Below the pieces are notes generated by a model that was given only the letters and a program-made list of their open reading frames with translations, was not told the DNA's origin and did not search any database. From contig NZ_BDCI01000007.1 in the NCBI RefSeq assembly GCF_001613425.1, positions 248,001-312,000 on the forward strand: a stretch of DNA of 64,000 bases. The letters run 5' to 3'. How positions within the stretch are numbered: position 1 is the stretch's first letter; each line of letters starts with the position of its first letter. This stretch comes from Nocardia vulneris. GTDB taxonomy: Bacteria > Actinomycetota > Actinomycetes > Mycobacteriales > Mycobacteriaceae. Below are positions 51,120-58,251 of the stretch, in pieces. A program made the position numbers and the translations under genes.

Positions 51120-51866
51120 ATGGGTTACGACGCCAAATTCCGCGTATGGCGCGGCGATCTCGAGGGCGGCGAACTGCACGACTTCACCGTGGCGGTGAAC
51201 GAGGGCGAGGTGGTGCTCGACATCATCCACCGGCTGCAGGCGACGCAGGCCCCCGATCTGGCCGTGCGCTGGAACTGCAAGGCGGGCAAATGCGGATCGT
51301 GCTCGGCCGAGGTGAACGGGCGGCCGCGACTGCTGTGCATGACCCGGATGTCCACCTTCACCGAGGCCGAGGTCATCACGGTGACCCCGATGCGTACCTT
51401 CCCGGTGATCAAGGATCTGGTCACCGACGTCTCCTTCAATTACCAGAAGGCGCGCGAGATTCCGTCGTTCACCCCGCCCGCTGATCTGAAGCCGGGCGAC
51501 TACCGGATGAAGCAGGTCGACGTCGAGCGCTCGCAGGAGTTCCGCAAGTGCATCGAATGCTTCTTGTGCCAGAACACCTGCCATGTGGTGCGTGACCACG
51601 AGGAGAACAAGAAGTCGTTCGCCGGGCCGCGGTTCCTGATGCGGATCGCCGAGCTGGAGATGCATCCGCTCGACGTCGGCGACCGGCGCAACCTGGCGCA
51701 GGACGAGCAGGGCCTCGGCCTCTGCAATATCACCAAATGCTGTACCGAGGTCTGCCCGGAACATATCAAGATCACCGACAACGCGTTGATCCCGATGAAA
51801 GAGCGCGTGGCCGACCGGAAATACGATCCGCTGGTGTGGTTGGGCAACAAGCTGTTCCGTCGCTGA
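51120..51866 (+). CDS. sdhB: Succinate dehydrogenase iron-sulfur subunit SdhB (Sdh1 type)
   Basis: A 248-residue iron-sulfur protein. The [2Fe-2S] ligands are Cys53, Cys58, Cys61 and Cys73 (WNCKAGKCGSC...RLLC); CIECFLCQNTCHV and CNITKCCTEVCPEHI bind the [4Fe-4S] and [3Fe-4S] clusters. It carries electrons from SdhA to the membrane anchor. The ATG at 51120 is 2 bases after the SdhA stop. The operon ends at a strong hairpin after a short tandem repeat. Confidence 0.93.
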   Translation: MGYDAKFRVWRGDLEGGELHDFTVAVNEGEVVLDIIHRLQATQAPDLAVRWNCKAGKCGSCSAEVNGRPRLLCMTRMSTFTEAEVITVTPMRTFPVIKDLVTDVSFNYQKAREIPSFTPPADLKPGDYRMKQVDVERSQEFRKCIECFLCQNTCHVVRDHEENKKSFAGPRFLMRIAELEMHPLDVGDRRNLAQDEQGLGLCNITKCCTEVCPEHIKITDNALIPMKERVADRKYDPLVWLGNKLFRR

Positions 51867-51896
51867 ATCACCCGGATGCGCTGAATCACCCGGATG
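51861..51896 (+). repeat. 18-bp tandem duplication spanning the sdhB stop
   Basis: CGCTGAATCACCCGGATG occurs twice in tandem (51861-51878, 51879-51896). The first copy holds the sdhB stop, so the duplication leaves the protein unchanged. Confidence 0.8.
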
Positions 51897-51897
51897 C

Positions 51898-51926
51898 GCA
51901 CCGGCCGAGAGATTCTCGGCCGGTGC
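51898..51926 (+). terminator. Strong hairpin terminator after sdhB
   Basis: GCACCGGCCGAGA (51898-51910) and TCTCGGCCGGTGC (51914-51926) pair perfectly over a 3-base loop; a short CTATTT follows. Confidence 0.85.
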
Positions 51927-51950
51927 GCAGTGCTATTTCCGGGCCACCTG

Positions 51951-52148
51951 CTACAAGATCGCGACCACGCCGAGGGCTACCACCCATACCAGCGCCCCGA
52001 CCAGCAGCGCCTGCACCAGTGAACCGGTGAGGAGGAAGACGCCGATCGATGTCACCGCGAACAGCAACGTGACGATCAGCCATTCCACCCAATCGCCCGG
52101 ACGCAATTTCTTGTACGGGGAGTGGGAGTTCTTCAACCCACGGTCCAT
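51951..52148 (-). CDS. Small two-span membrane protein (65 aa)
   Basis: A 65-residue protein with a basic head (MDRGLKNSHSPYKKLRPGDW) and two hydrophobic helices (WLIVTLLFAVTSIGVFLLTG and ALLVGALVWVVALGVVAIL). The ATG at 52148 is the simplest start, but no good ribosome site precedes it; a TTG at 52166 would add six residues. It is 100 bases downstream of the DUF397 genes in the same direction. Function unknown. Confidence 0.5.
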   Translation of the reverse strand: MDRGLKNSHSPYKKLRPGDWVEWLIVTLLFAVTSIGVFLLTGSLVQALLVGALVWVVALGVVAIL

Positions 52149-52248
52149 AAAGCATGGGCTACCCAAATGTTATCCAAGCGAAACGCTCGACTACGGCGCG
52201 CCGACGAGCCCGGTCCGCATCCGCCGCGGCCGGGCTGTCCTCTCGTGG

Positions 52249-52473
52249 CTACTGGGGCCGGTCGAACTCGCCGTCCTGTACGCCCGCCGTGAACGCCGCC
52301 CACTCGGCGGGTGTGAAGACCAGCACGGGCCCGTCCGGGTTCTTGCCGTCGCGCAGGGCGACGTGTCCCTCGGCCAGCAGCGCCACCTCGACGCTGTCGT
52401 TACCCGCCGTTTCGCCCGCCGTGCGCCAGGTCGCGCCGGACAGGTCGACATTCGCACCACTGTTGACACTCAC
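52249..52473 (-). CDS. DUF397 domain protein (copy 1)
   Basis: A 74-residue DUF397 protein: LSGATWRTAG, NDSVEVALL, VALRDGKNPDGPVLVFTPAEW and an AFTAGVQDGEF end. DUF397 proteins are partners of DUF5753/XRE regulators in streptomycetes and relatives, and some act as antagonists of the regulator. The GTG at 52473 has GGAG 8 bases upstream. Third gene of the run that starts at 53657. Confidence 0.85.
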   Translation of the reverse strand: MSVNSGANVDLSGATWRTAGETAGNDSVEVALLAEGHVALRDGKNPDGPVLVFTPAEWAAFTAGVQDGEFDRPQ

Positions 52474-52503
52474 GAGTCGAACTCCTTGATCAGCGCCACG
52501 CGC

Positions 52504-52707
52504 TCAGGCGCGGGTGAATTCGCCACCGGCCACACCGGAGGTGAATATGTCCCATTCCGCGGGGGTGAAAACCAGGGCCGGTCCGCCGGGATTCTTGCTG
52601 TCGCGCACACCGACCTGTCCGCCGTCGAGGAAGGCCACCTCGACACAATCCTTGCTACCACTGCGGGTGCTCGTAAACCACTGCGCCCCAGCCAGATCGA
52701 TACTCAT
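52504..52707 (-). CDS. DUF397 domain protein (copy 2)
   Basis: A 67-residue DUF397 protein with LAGAQWFTSTRSG, CVEVAFL, VGVRDSKNPGGPALVFTPAEW. It is a paralogue of the next gene, sharing most of the C-terminal half. The ATG at 52707 overlaps the stop of the XRE gene (ATGA) and has AGGAG 8 bases upstream, so it is co-translated with its likely partner. Confidence 0.87.
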   Translation of the reverse strand: MSIDLAGAQWFTSTRSGSKDCVEVAFLDGGQVGVRDSKNPGGPALVFTPAEWDIFTSGVAGGEFTRA

Positions 52708-53657
52708 GCCGCAAACTCCTTCGCTACCTGCCGGAGCAGATGTCTACTGGTTTGAATATCCAGCGCGGCGCGCTGGAGGCACGCGTGTGCCCGATGGTAC
52801 CGCTGCACGTCGACCGGTCTTTCGAGGTAGAGATCCCCGGTGAAACCTTCTACATACACAACTGGGGGCTCTACTGGATGTCCCTTGCTATCTGTGCCGA
52901 ACTCGAGCACGGTGAAAGGCCCCGTGGAATCTCCGAGCGGAATGCCGGCCGCGAACGGCAGGATACGCACAGCAACATTGTCGTTGGTACTCAAATCCGC
53001 AAGATGTCGTAGCTGCGCCGCCATCACTTTGGCGCCACCAACCACGCGGCGCAAGACCGACTCGTGCAACACCACGGCAACGGTCGCGGGGGAGGCCCGC
53101 CGCGAGATGAGGGCCTGGCGCTGTAACCGCAATTGCACCCGGCGTTCCAGTTCCGCCTCGGAATCCCCCGGATAGCCGAGACGATGCAGAGCCTTTGCGT
53201 AGTCCGCGGTTTGCAGCAGCCCCAGTACCAGTTCCGATTGGTAGGAACTGAGTTGCTGGGCCGATGCCTCCAAACCCACGTAGACGTCGAAGTTTTCGGG
53301 TATCAGGTCACCGTAGGCATGCCACCAGCTCTTGACCGCGGCCTGCTGAGCCAGGCCCTTGAGACCGTCGGCCAGCGCGTCCGGGATGCCGTAGATGCGG
53401 CACAGCTCTTGGATATCGATGGTGCGGATGCGGTCGGCCTGTCCCTTCTCCAACCGCTGCAAAGTGCTTGCGCCCCACTCCATCAGCCGCGAGGCCTCGG
53501 CGATGGTGAGACCCGCCTGGGTGCGCCAATCTCGCAGGTACCGGCCCAGCTGCCGGCGCGGTAGGGTAGAGGAAGCGCTCTCGGTACCGGACGGTCTGTC
53601 GTGATTTCCGGATACTCGTTCCGAACTCGTTGACGCTCTTGCCGAACTCGCTGACAC
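52704..53657 (-). CDS. XRE-family regulator with DUF5753
   Basis: A 317-residue regulator. A low-complexity Ser/Arg-rich head (1-32) precedes an HTH_31-type domain (LGRYLRDWRTQAGLTIAEAS, TLQRLEKGQADRIRT); the rest is DUF5753 with YQSELVLGLLQTADYAKAL, VVLHESVLRRVVGG and VRILPFAAGI. Proteins like this pair with DUF397 proteins (whiJ-like loci) and control development or antibiotic production in streptomycetes. The GTG at 53657 follows GGAG. Direct repeats of CCGAACTCG around 53619-53660 shape its N-terminus. Confidence 0.88.
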   Translation of the reverse strand: MSASSARASTSSERVSGNHDRPSGTESASSTLPRRQLGRYLRDWRTQAGLTIAEASRLMEWGASTLQRLEKGQADRIRTIDIQELCRIYGIPDALADGLKGLAQQAAVKSWWHAYGDLIPENFDVYVGLEASAQQLSSYQSELVLGLLQTADYAKALHRLGYPGDSEAELERRVQLRLQRQALISRRASPATVAVVLHESVLRRVVGGAKVMAAQLRHLADLSTNDNVAVRILPFAAGIPLGDSTGPFTVLEFGTDSKGHPVEPPVVYVEGFTGDLYLERPVDVQRYHRAHACLQRAALDIQTSRHLLRQVAKEFAA

Positions 53658-53927
53658 AGCACGCTCCGTTCTGTGTTCGGCTGCTCACCCGCGGACAGGC
53701 GGGGGCAACCAGCAAGCTCGGTTCCCCGTCACTTCGCTTGGGCAGCGGGCTCTTTCGTCCACTATGGAGAATCCTGCCCTCCCGGCTGGTTTTCGTGCTG
53801 GGAATTCGCGCGAAATTTTTGGATATCCATCGCGGGCGTTGTTTCACCTCCCCGGCAATGGTGTGCTGGAAGTATGCCCGGCGTTGTCCGAGCACTCACC
53901 AGGAGTCGCCCGCAGGAACGAGGAGTC
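53658..53927. promoter_or_regulatory. Divergent region upstream of the XRE regulator
   Basis: 270 bases. TTTTTGGATATCCATC near 53815 is A/T-rich and could hold a promoter. Frames through the region have no ribosome site. GAGGAG at 53920 serves the gene at 53928. Confidence 0.3.
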
Positions 53928-54248
53928 ATGGCTGTACATGTCATTGCGTCGTCCTTGATGACCAGCGATCTCACTACGCACCGAGCACGCAGCGTCGGAG
54001 ACGGCAGCTGGGTGGTGTCCTACCTGCCCGGTCGCACGCTGACGTGTGCGCAGGCCGTAGCCGCGCTGCGGGTTGCCGAAGTGGTGCCGGCCCTGCTGGA
54101 CGTGGTCGGCGAGCTCGCCGACGAGGTCGGGCTCACCGCGCTGGAGGCGGTCGGCATGGCGGTGCGGCAATCATCCTGGGAAACCGAGCATCCGGTTCCT
54201 TCTCGACATCGGTGGCGAGCCACGGCCCAGCCGGCGGGAGTCGCCTGA
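53928..54248 (+). CDS. Conserved hypothetical protein, first of a coupled pair
   Basis: A 106-residue protein from the ATG at 53928, with GAGGAG 2-3 bases upstream. It reads MAVHVIASSLMTSD, then SWVVSYLPGRTLTCAQAVAALRVAEVVPALLDVVGELADEVGL, a mainly helical middle part, and a basic end. I do not recognise the family. It is divergent from the XRE/DUF397 set and its stop overlaps the next start (TGATG), so it may belong to the same regulatory locus. Confidence 0.55.
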   Translation: MAVHVIASSLMTSDLTTHRARSVGDGSWVVSYLPGRTLTCAQAVAALRVAEVVPALLDVVGELADEVGLTALEAVGMAVRQSSWETEHPVPSRHRWRATAQPAGVA

Positions 54249-54454
54249 TGCAGCTCACCAACCTGAACATGCATGTGGCGGCGATGCTGGCCTGCGGCGC
54301 CGACCCCGGCATCATGACGGTCGAACAAGCCCACGCGGCAATGCAATTGCATCTCGACTGCACCGTGGACCGCTGCCGCGTGCGGCGGCGCGCCCGCACC
54401 ACGCTGGTCGAGGAGGGCCGCTGCGTGCTGGACGAGCGCGCGCTGCCCTGCTGA
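54248..54454 (+). CDS. Small Cys-containing hypothetical protein, second of a coupled pair
   Basis: A 68-residue protein beginning MQLTNLNMHVAAMLACGADPG. The C-terminal half is basic with LDCTVDRCRVRRRARTTLVEEGRCVL, three cysteines and eight arginines, and could bind nucleic acid or metal (inference). Its ATG overlaps the preceding stop. The stop codon lies in the first unit of a 17-bp tandem repeat. Confidence 0.55.
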   Translation: MQLTNLNMHVAAMLACGADPGIMTVEQAHAAMQLHLDCTVDRCRVRRRARTTLVEEGRCVLDERALPC

Positions 54455-54534
54455 ACCCGCTGCCCTACTGAACCCGCTGCCCTGCTGAACCCGCTGCCCT
54501 GCTGAACCCGCTGCCCTGCTGAGCCCGCTGCGCG
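54450..54534 (+). repeat. 17-bp tandem repeat, five units
   Basis: Units GCTGAACCCGCTGCCCT at 54450, 54467 (first base A), 54484 and 54501, with a degenerate fifth at 54518. Each unit carries a TGA; the first holds the stop of the gene at 54248. Expansion would leave the protein unchanged. Confidence 0.85.
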
Positions 54535-54615
54535 CCTGCGCGATCTGAGCCGAACCCGCGCCGATCCGTTACCGTTGCCTGCGCGATGAGGTGTGTGCGG
54601 GAGAGGCGAACTCTG

Positions 54616-56145
54616 GTGGTGGTGCGACTGTTCCGGCGTTCGTTGGCGGTCTTGACGGTGTCACTGCTGGCCACGGTGCCGGTCGCCGGGTACGGCAGCG
54701 CCGCGCCAGGCGCGGACCCGGCGCCCGGCGGCATGGAGCGGTTCTATCGTCAGCAGCTCGCCTGGAAACCTTGCGGCATCGACAATCTGGACAAAGCAGG
54801 CGGCGAGTGCGCGGACGTGCTGGTACCGCTGGACTACGGCAAGCTCGACGGCCGCACCATGACGGTGGCGATATCCCGGGTCGGGGCGGCCGAACCCGCC
54901 CGGCGGCAGGGGATTCTGCTGGCGAACCCGGGCGGGCCCGGTGCCGAAGGCCTGGACAGCATCGATCTGCTCGGCGACGTGCTGTCCCCGGACGTGCTGG
55001 CCACGCACGATCTGATCGGGATGGATCCACGCGGCGTCGGCGAATCCGGGCGCAGCAAGCGCTGCGGGTGGCCGGTCGGTGAGATGGTCCGGTCGGCGGG
55101 CCTGGATCTGTCCGGCTTCGTGCACGACACGGTGCAGTCCGCGGGCATGGCCGCCGGTTGCCTGGTGCACGACCCGGAGATGATGCGGCAGTTCACCACC
55201 CGCAACACCGCCCGGGACATGGACGTCGTGCGCGGCGTCCTCGGCGAGCCGACGCTCGACTACTACGGCACGTCCTACGGCACCTACCTGGGCGCGGTGT
55301 TCACGCAGCTGTTTCCGGACCGCAGCGGGCGGATCGTGCTGGACAGCGCCATCGACCCGGACCGGTATTGGGCGGGGCTGGTGCAGGATTGGGGACCGGC
55401 GGACGAGCGCGCCTTGGACGACTGGGCAGCCTGGGCCGCGACGAAAGACGAGACATACCGGTTCGGCGGTACGCCGCAGCAGGTGCGGGCGACGGTCGAG
55501 CAGCTGATCCGCACGGCCGCCCGACAGCCGATCGTCATCGACGATTTCGCCGTCGACGACCACTGGCTGCCGTTCGTGCTGCACGGGATGCTGATGAACT
55601 TCCGGTTGAACGACGCACTGGCCCAGACCATCCGGGAGATCGCCGACGCGGCGGGCGGCCCACCGGCCAAGGCCCGCACGCCCCGGCTCGCCGCGATCCT
55701 GACCGCGCTGCGCGACGGCGAGAATTCGACGCTGGCCCAGATCGCCTGCGGGGACGCGGGTGTGCCGCGGGATCCGGGCTGGTACTGGCACACGATCGAG
55801 GAAACCCGGGCCACCCAGCCGGTTTTCGGCGCGATGGCGGGCAATATTCAACCGTGCGCGTTCTGGCCGGGACCGGTGGAGGCCCCGACGGTGGTGCGTA
55901 ATGCGGTGCCCGCGCTGATCGTGCAATCGACCGGCGACCCGCGCACGCCGTACCAGCACGCGCTGCGGCTGCATCGGCAGCTGAGCGCGTCGAAGTTGGT
56001 CACGCTGCGAGATGTGCGTATCCACCTGACTTTTCGGCCGGACCTGAGCAGGTGCGTGAACGACGCGATCAACACCTACCTCGCCGAAGGCGCACTGCCC
56101 GACGCCGACGTGGACTGCTCCGCCGACAGCGCGGCGGCGAAATAG
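54616..56145 (+). CDS. Secreted alpha/beta hydrolase with TAP-like C-terminal domain (tripeptidyl aminopeptidase type)
   Basis: A 509-residue exported peptidase-like hydrolase. The signal peptide covers about residues 1-30 (VVVRLFRRSLAVLTVSLLAT). NPGGPGAEG is the oxyanion block, DYYGTSYGTYLG the nucleophile elbow (Ser220), QSTGDPRTPYQHAL the acid, and VRIHLTF...RCV the histidine near the C-terminus inside the TAP-like domain. Members such as the Streptomyces tripeptidyl aminopeptidases cleave peptides outside the cell. The GTG at 54616 is chosen because GGGAGAGG lies 9 bases upstream; an ATG at 54586 is possible. Confidence 0.83.
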   Translation: MVVRLFRRSLAVLTVSLLATVPVAGYGSAAPGADPAPGGMERFYRQQLAWKPCGIDNLDKAGGECADVLVPLDYGKLDGRTMTVAISRVGAAEPARRQGILLANPGGPGAEGLDSIDLLGDVLSPDVLATHDLIGMDPRGVGESGRSKRCGWPVGEMVRSAGLDLSGFVHDTVQSAGMAAGCLVHDPEMMRQFTTRNTARDMDVVRGVLGEPTLDYYGTSYGTYLGAVFTQLFPDRSGRIVLDSAIDPDRYWAGLVQDWGPADERALDDWAAWAATKDETYRFGGTPQQVRATVEQLIRTAARQPIVIDDFAVDDHWLPFVLHGMLMNFRLNDALAQTIREIADAAGGPPAKARTPRLAAILTALRDGENSTLAQIACGDAGVPRDPGWYWHTIEETRATQPVFGAMAGNIQPCAFWPGPVEAPTVVRNAVPALIVQSTGDPRTPYQHALRLHRQLSASKLVTLRDVRIHLTFRPDLSRCVNDAINTYLAEGALPDADVDCSADSAAAK

Positions 56146-56156
56146 CACCGACGGCA

Positions 56157-56192
56157 TTCGGCCCCGATGACCCCTCAGGCATCGGGGCCGAA
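56157..56192. terminator. Bidirectional terminator between the TAP-like hydrolase and the ABC exporter
   Basis: TTCGGCCCCGATG (56157-56169) pairs perfectly with CATCGGGGCCGAA (56180-56192) over a 10-base loop, between two convergent stops. Confidence 0.85.
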
Positions 56193-56196
56193 CCCG

Positions 56197-58077
56197 TCAG
56201 GCCGCGACGGTCGCCGGTTCGTCGGCGAACTGGGTCCGGTACAGCTCGGCGTACCGTCCCTCGGCGGCCAGCAGCTCGGTGTGGTTGCCGCGCTCGATGA
56301 TTCGGCCGTCCTCCAGCACCAGGATCTGATCGGCGGCGCGGATGGTGGACAACCGATGCGCGATGACCAGCGCGGTCCGGCCCGTCAGGGCCTCCGAGAG
56401 CGCCGCCTGCACGGCGGCTTCGGAGGTGGAGTCGAGCGAGGCGGTCGCCTCGTCCAGGATGACGACGCGTGGCTGCTTCAACAGCAGGCGGGCGATGGTC
56501 AGGCGCTGCCGTTCGCCGCCGGAGAGGCGGTAACCCCGCTCGCCGACCACGGTGTCGAGCCCGTCGGGCAGCGATTCGACCAGGTCGCGTAACCGGGCGC
56601 GCTGCAAGGCATCCCAGAGTTCGTCCGTGGTCGCCTCGGGGCGGGCCAGCGCCAGATTCGCGCGGATCGTGGTGTGGAACAGGTGCCCGTCCTGGGTCAC
56701 CAGGCCGACCGTGTCGCGCAGCGAGGTGGTGCTCAGGTCCCGGACGTCGGTGCCGTTCAGCCGCACCGCGCCGCTGTCCACGTCGTACAGTCGCGAAACC
56801 AGCTGCGCGACCGTGGATTTGCCCGCGCCCGACGAGCCGACCAGCGCGACGAGCTGGCCGGGTTCGGCGCGCAGCGAGACATTGTGCAGCACGTCGACCC
56901 CGCCGCGGGTGTCCAACGTCGCCACGTCTTCCAGCGAGGCGAGCGAGACCTTGTCGGCGGCGGGGTAGCCGAAGGTGACATCGTCCAGCTCCACCGCGAC
57001 CGGCCCGCCGGGCACCGCGACCGCATCGGGTGCGTCCTCGATGAGCGGCTTCAGGTCCAGCACCTCGAACACCCGCTCGAAGCTCACCAGCGCGGCCATG
57101 ATCTCCATCCGGGCGCTGGCCAGCGCGGTCAGCGGGGTGTAGAGCCGGGTGAGCAGCAGCGACAGCGAGACGACCGCACCCGCGTCCAGTTGGCCGCGCA
57201 GCGCGTACCACCCGCCGAGGCCGTAGACCAGGGCGAGCGCGAGCGCCGACACCAGGGTCAGCGAGGTGACGAACACGGTCTGCAACATCGCGGTCCGGAC
57301 GCCGATATCGCGGACCCGGCGGGCGCGCAGCTCGAACTCGTCGGACTCCTGCCGCGGCCGGCCGAACAGTTTCACCAGCGTCGCACCCGGCGCGGAGAAC
57401 CGCTCGGTCATCTGGGTGCTCATGGCCGCGTTGAGACCCGCCGCCTCGCGTTGCAGGCCGGCCAGCCGATTGCCCATCCGGCGCGCGGGCACCACGAAGA
57501 CCGGCAGCAGGACCAGGGCCAGCAGGGTGATCTGCCACGAGATCCGCACCATCACCGCGAGCGTGAGCGCCAAAGTCACCAGGTTCGTGACGACACCGGA
57601 CAGCGTGTCACTGAACGCGCGCTGCGCGCCGATGACGTCGTTGTTCAACCGGCTGACCAGTGCGCCGGTCCTGGTCCGGGTGAAGAACGCGACCGGCATC
57701 CGCTGTACGTGATCGAACACCGCGGTCCGCAGGTCCAGGATCAGGCCCTCGCCGATGCGCGAGGACAACCATCGGATCAGCACGCCGAGCACGGCATCGA
57801 CCACGGCGATCAGTCCGATCACGACGGCCAGGGTCACCACCACACGCGGCGCGGCCCCGTCCACGATGTCGTTGACCACCCGCCCGGCCAGCACCGGTGT
57901 CGCCACGCCGAGCAGCGCGGCGAGCACGCTGAACAGCAGGAACGCGCCGATGCGCCGCCGATGCGGGCCGGCGAACCGGAGAATGCGGCGCGCGGTGGCC
58001 AGGCGGAACGGCCGCTGCTCTTCCGGCGCGTTCGCCCGCCGGTACATCTGGCTCCACGCCACCGATTCGATACTCAC
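56197..58077 (-). CDS. ABC exporter, fused permease and ATPase
   Basis: A 626-residue half-size ABC exporter (ABCB/MsbA type). Residues about 40-330 are six membrane helices (FLLFSVLAALLGVATPVLAG first); residues about 370-610 are the ATPase with VGSSGAGKSTV (Walker A), LSGGERQRLTIARLL (signature), VVILDEATASLD (Walker B) and VIAHRLSTI (H-loop). It would work as a homodimer to export a lipid or drug. The GTG at 58077 follows AAAGGA by 8 bases; a GTG at 58101 is an alternative. No partner ABC gene is adjacent. Confidence 0.9.
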   Translation of the reverse strand: MSIESVAWSQMYRRANAPEEQRPFRLATARRILRFAGPHRRRIGAFLLFSVLAALLGVATPVLAGRVVNDIVDGAAPRVVVTLAVVIGLIAVVDAVLGVLIRWLSSRIGEGLILDLRTAVFDHVQRMPVAFFTRTRTGALVSRLNNDVIGAQRAFSDTLSGVVTNLVTLALTLAVMVRISWQITLLALVLLPVFVVPARRMGNRLAGLQREAAGLNAAMSTQMTERFSAPGATLVKLFGRPRQESDEFELRARRVRDIGVRTAMLQTVFVTSLTLVSALALALVYGLGGWYALRGQLDAGAVVSLSLLLTRLYTPLTALASARMEIMAALVSFERVFEVLDLKPLIEDAPDAVAVPGGPVAVELDDVTFGYPAADKVSLASLEDVATLDTRGGVDVLHNVSLRAEPGQLVALVGSSGAGKSTVAQLVSRLYDVDSGAVRLNGTDVRDLSTTSLRDTVGLVTQDGHLFHTTIRANLALARPEATTDELWDALQRARLRDLVESLPDGLDTVVGERGYRLSGGERQRLTIARLLLKQPRVVILDEATASLDSTSEAAVQAALSEALTGRTALVIAHRLSTIRAADQILVLEDGRIIERGNHTELLAAEGRYAELYRTQFADEPATVAA

Positions 58078-58251
58078 CTGCTCAGTCCTTTCACTCCCCA
58101 CCCATTCAAGCCCTCGGCACCGACACTAAGACCTCAACAAAGGTTGAGCACAAGCCCATCCCCGCGGGCATTTCTTCTGCGCACAGCGAAACCGCGCTGC
58201 TGCGGCTCGCCGCGCGGCGAGCGCGGGTCGCCGGGCCGCGCCTAGGCTGGC

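Noticed and set aside
54450..54534. CRISPR-like array
   Set aside because: Units are directly adjacent with no spacers; this is a simple tandem repeat.
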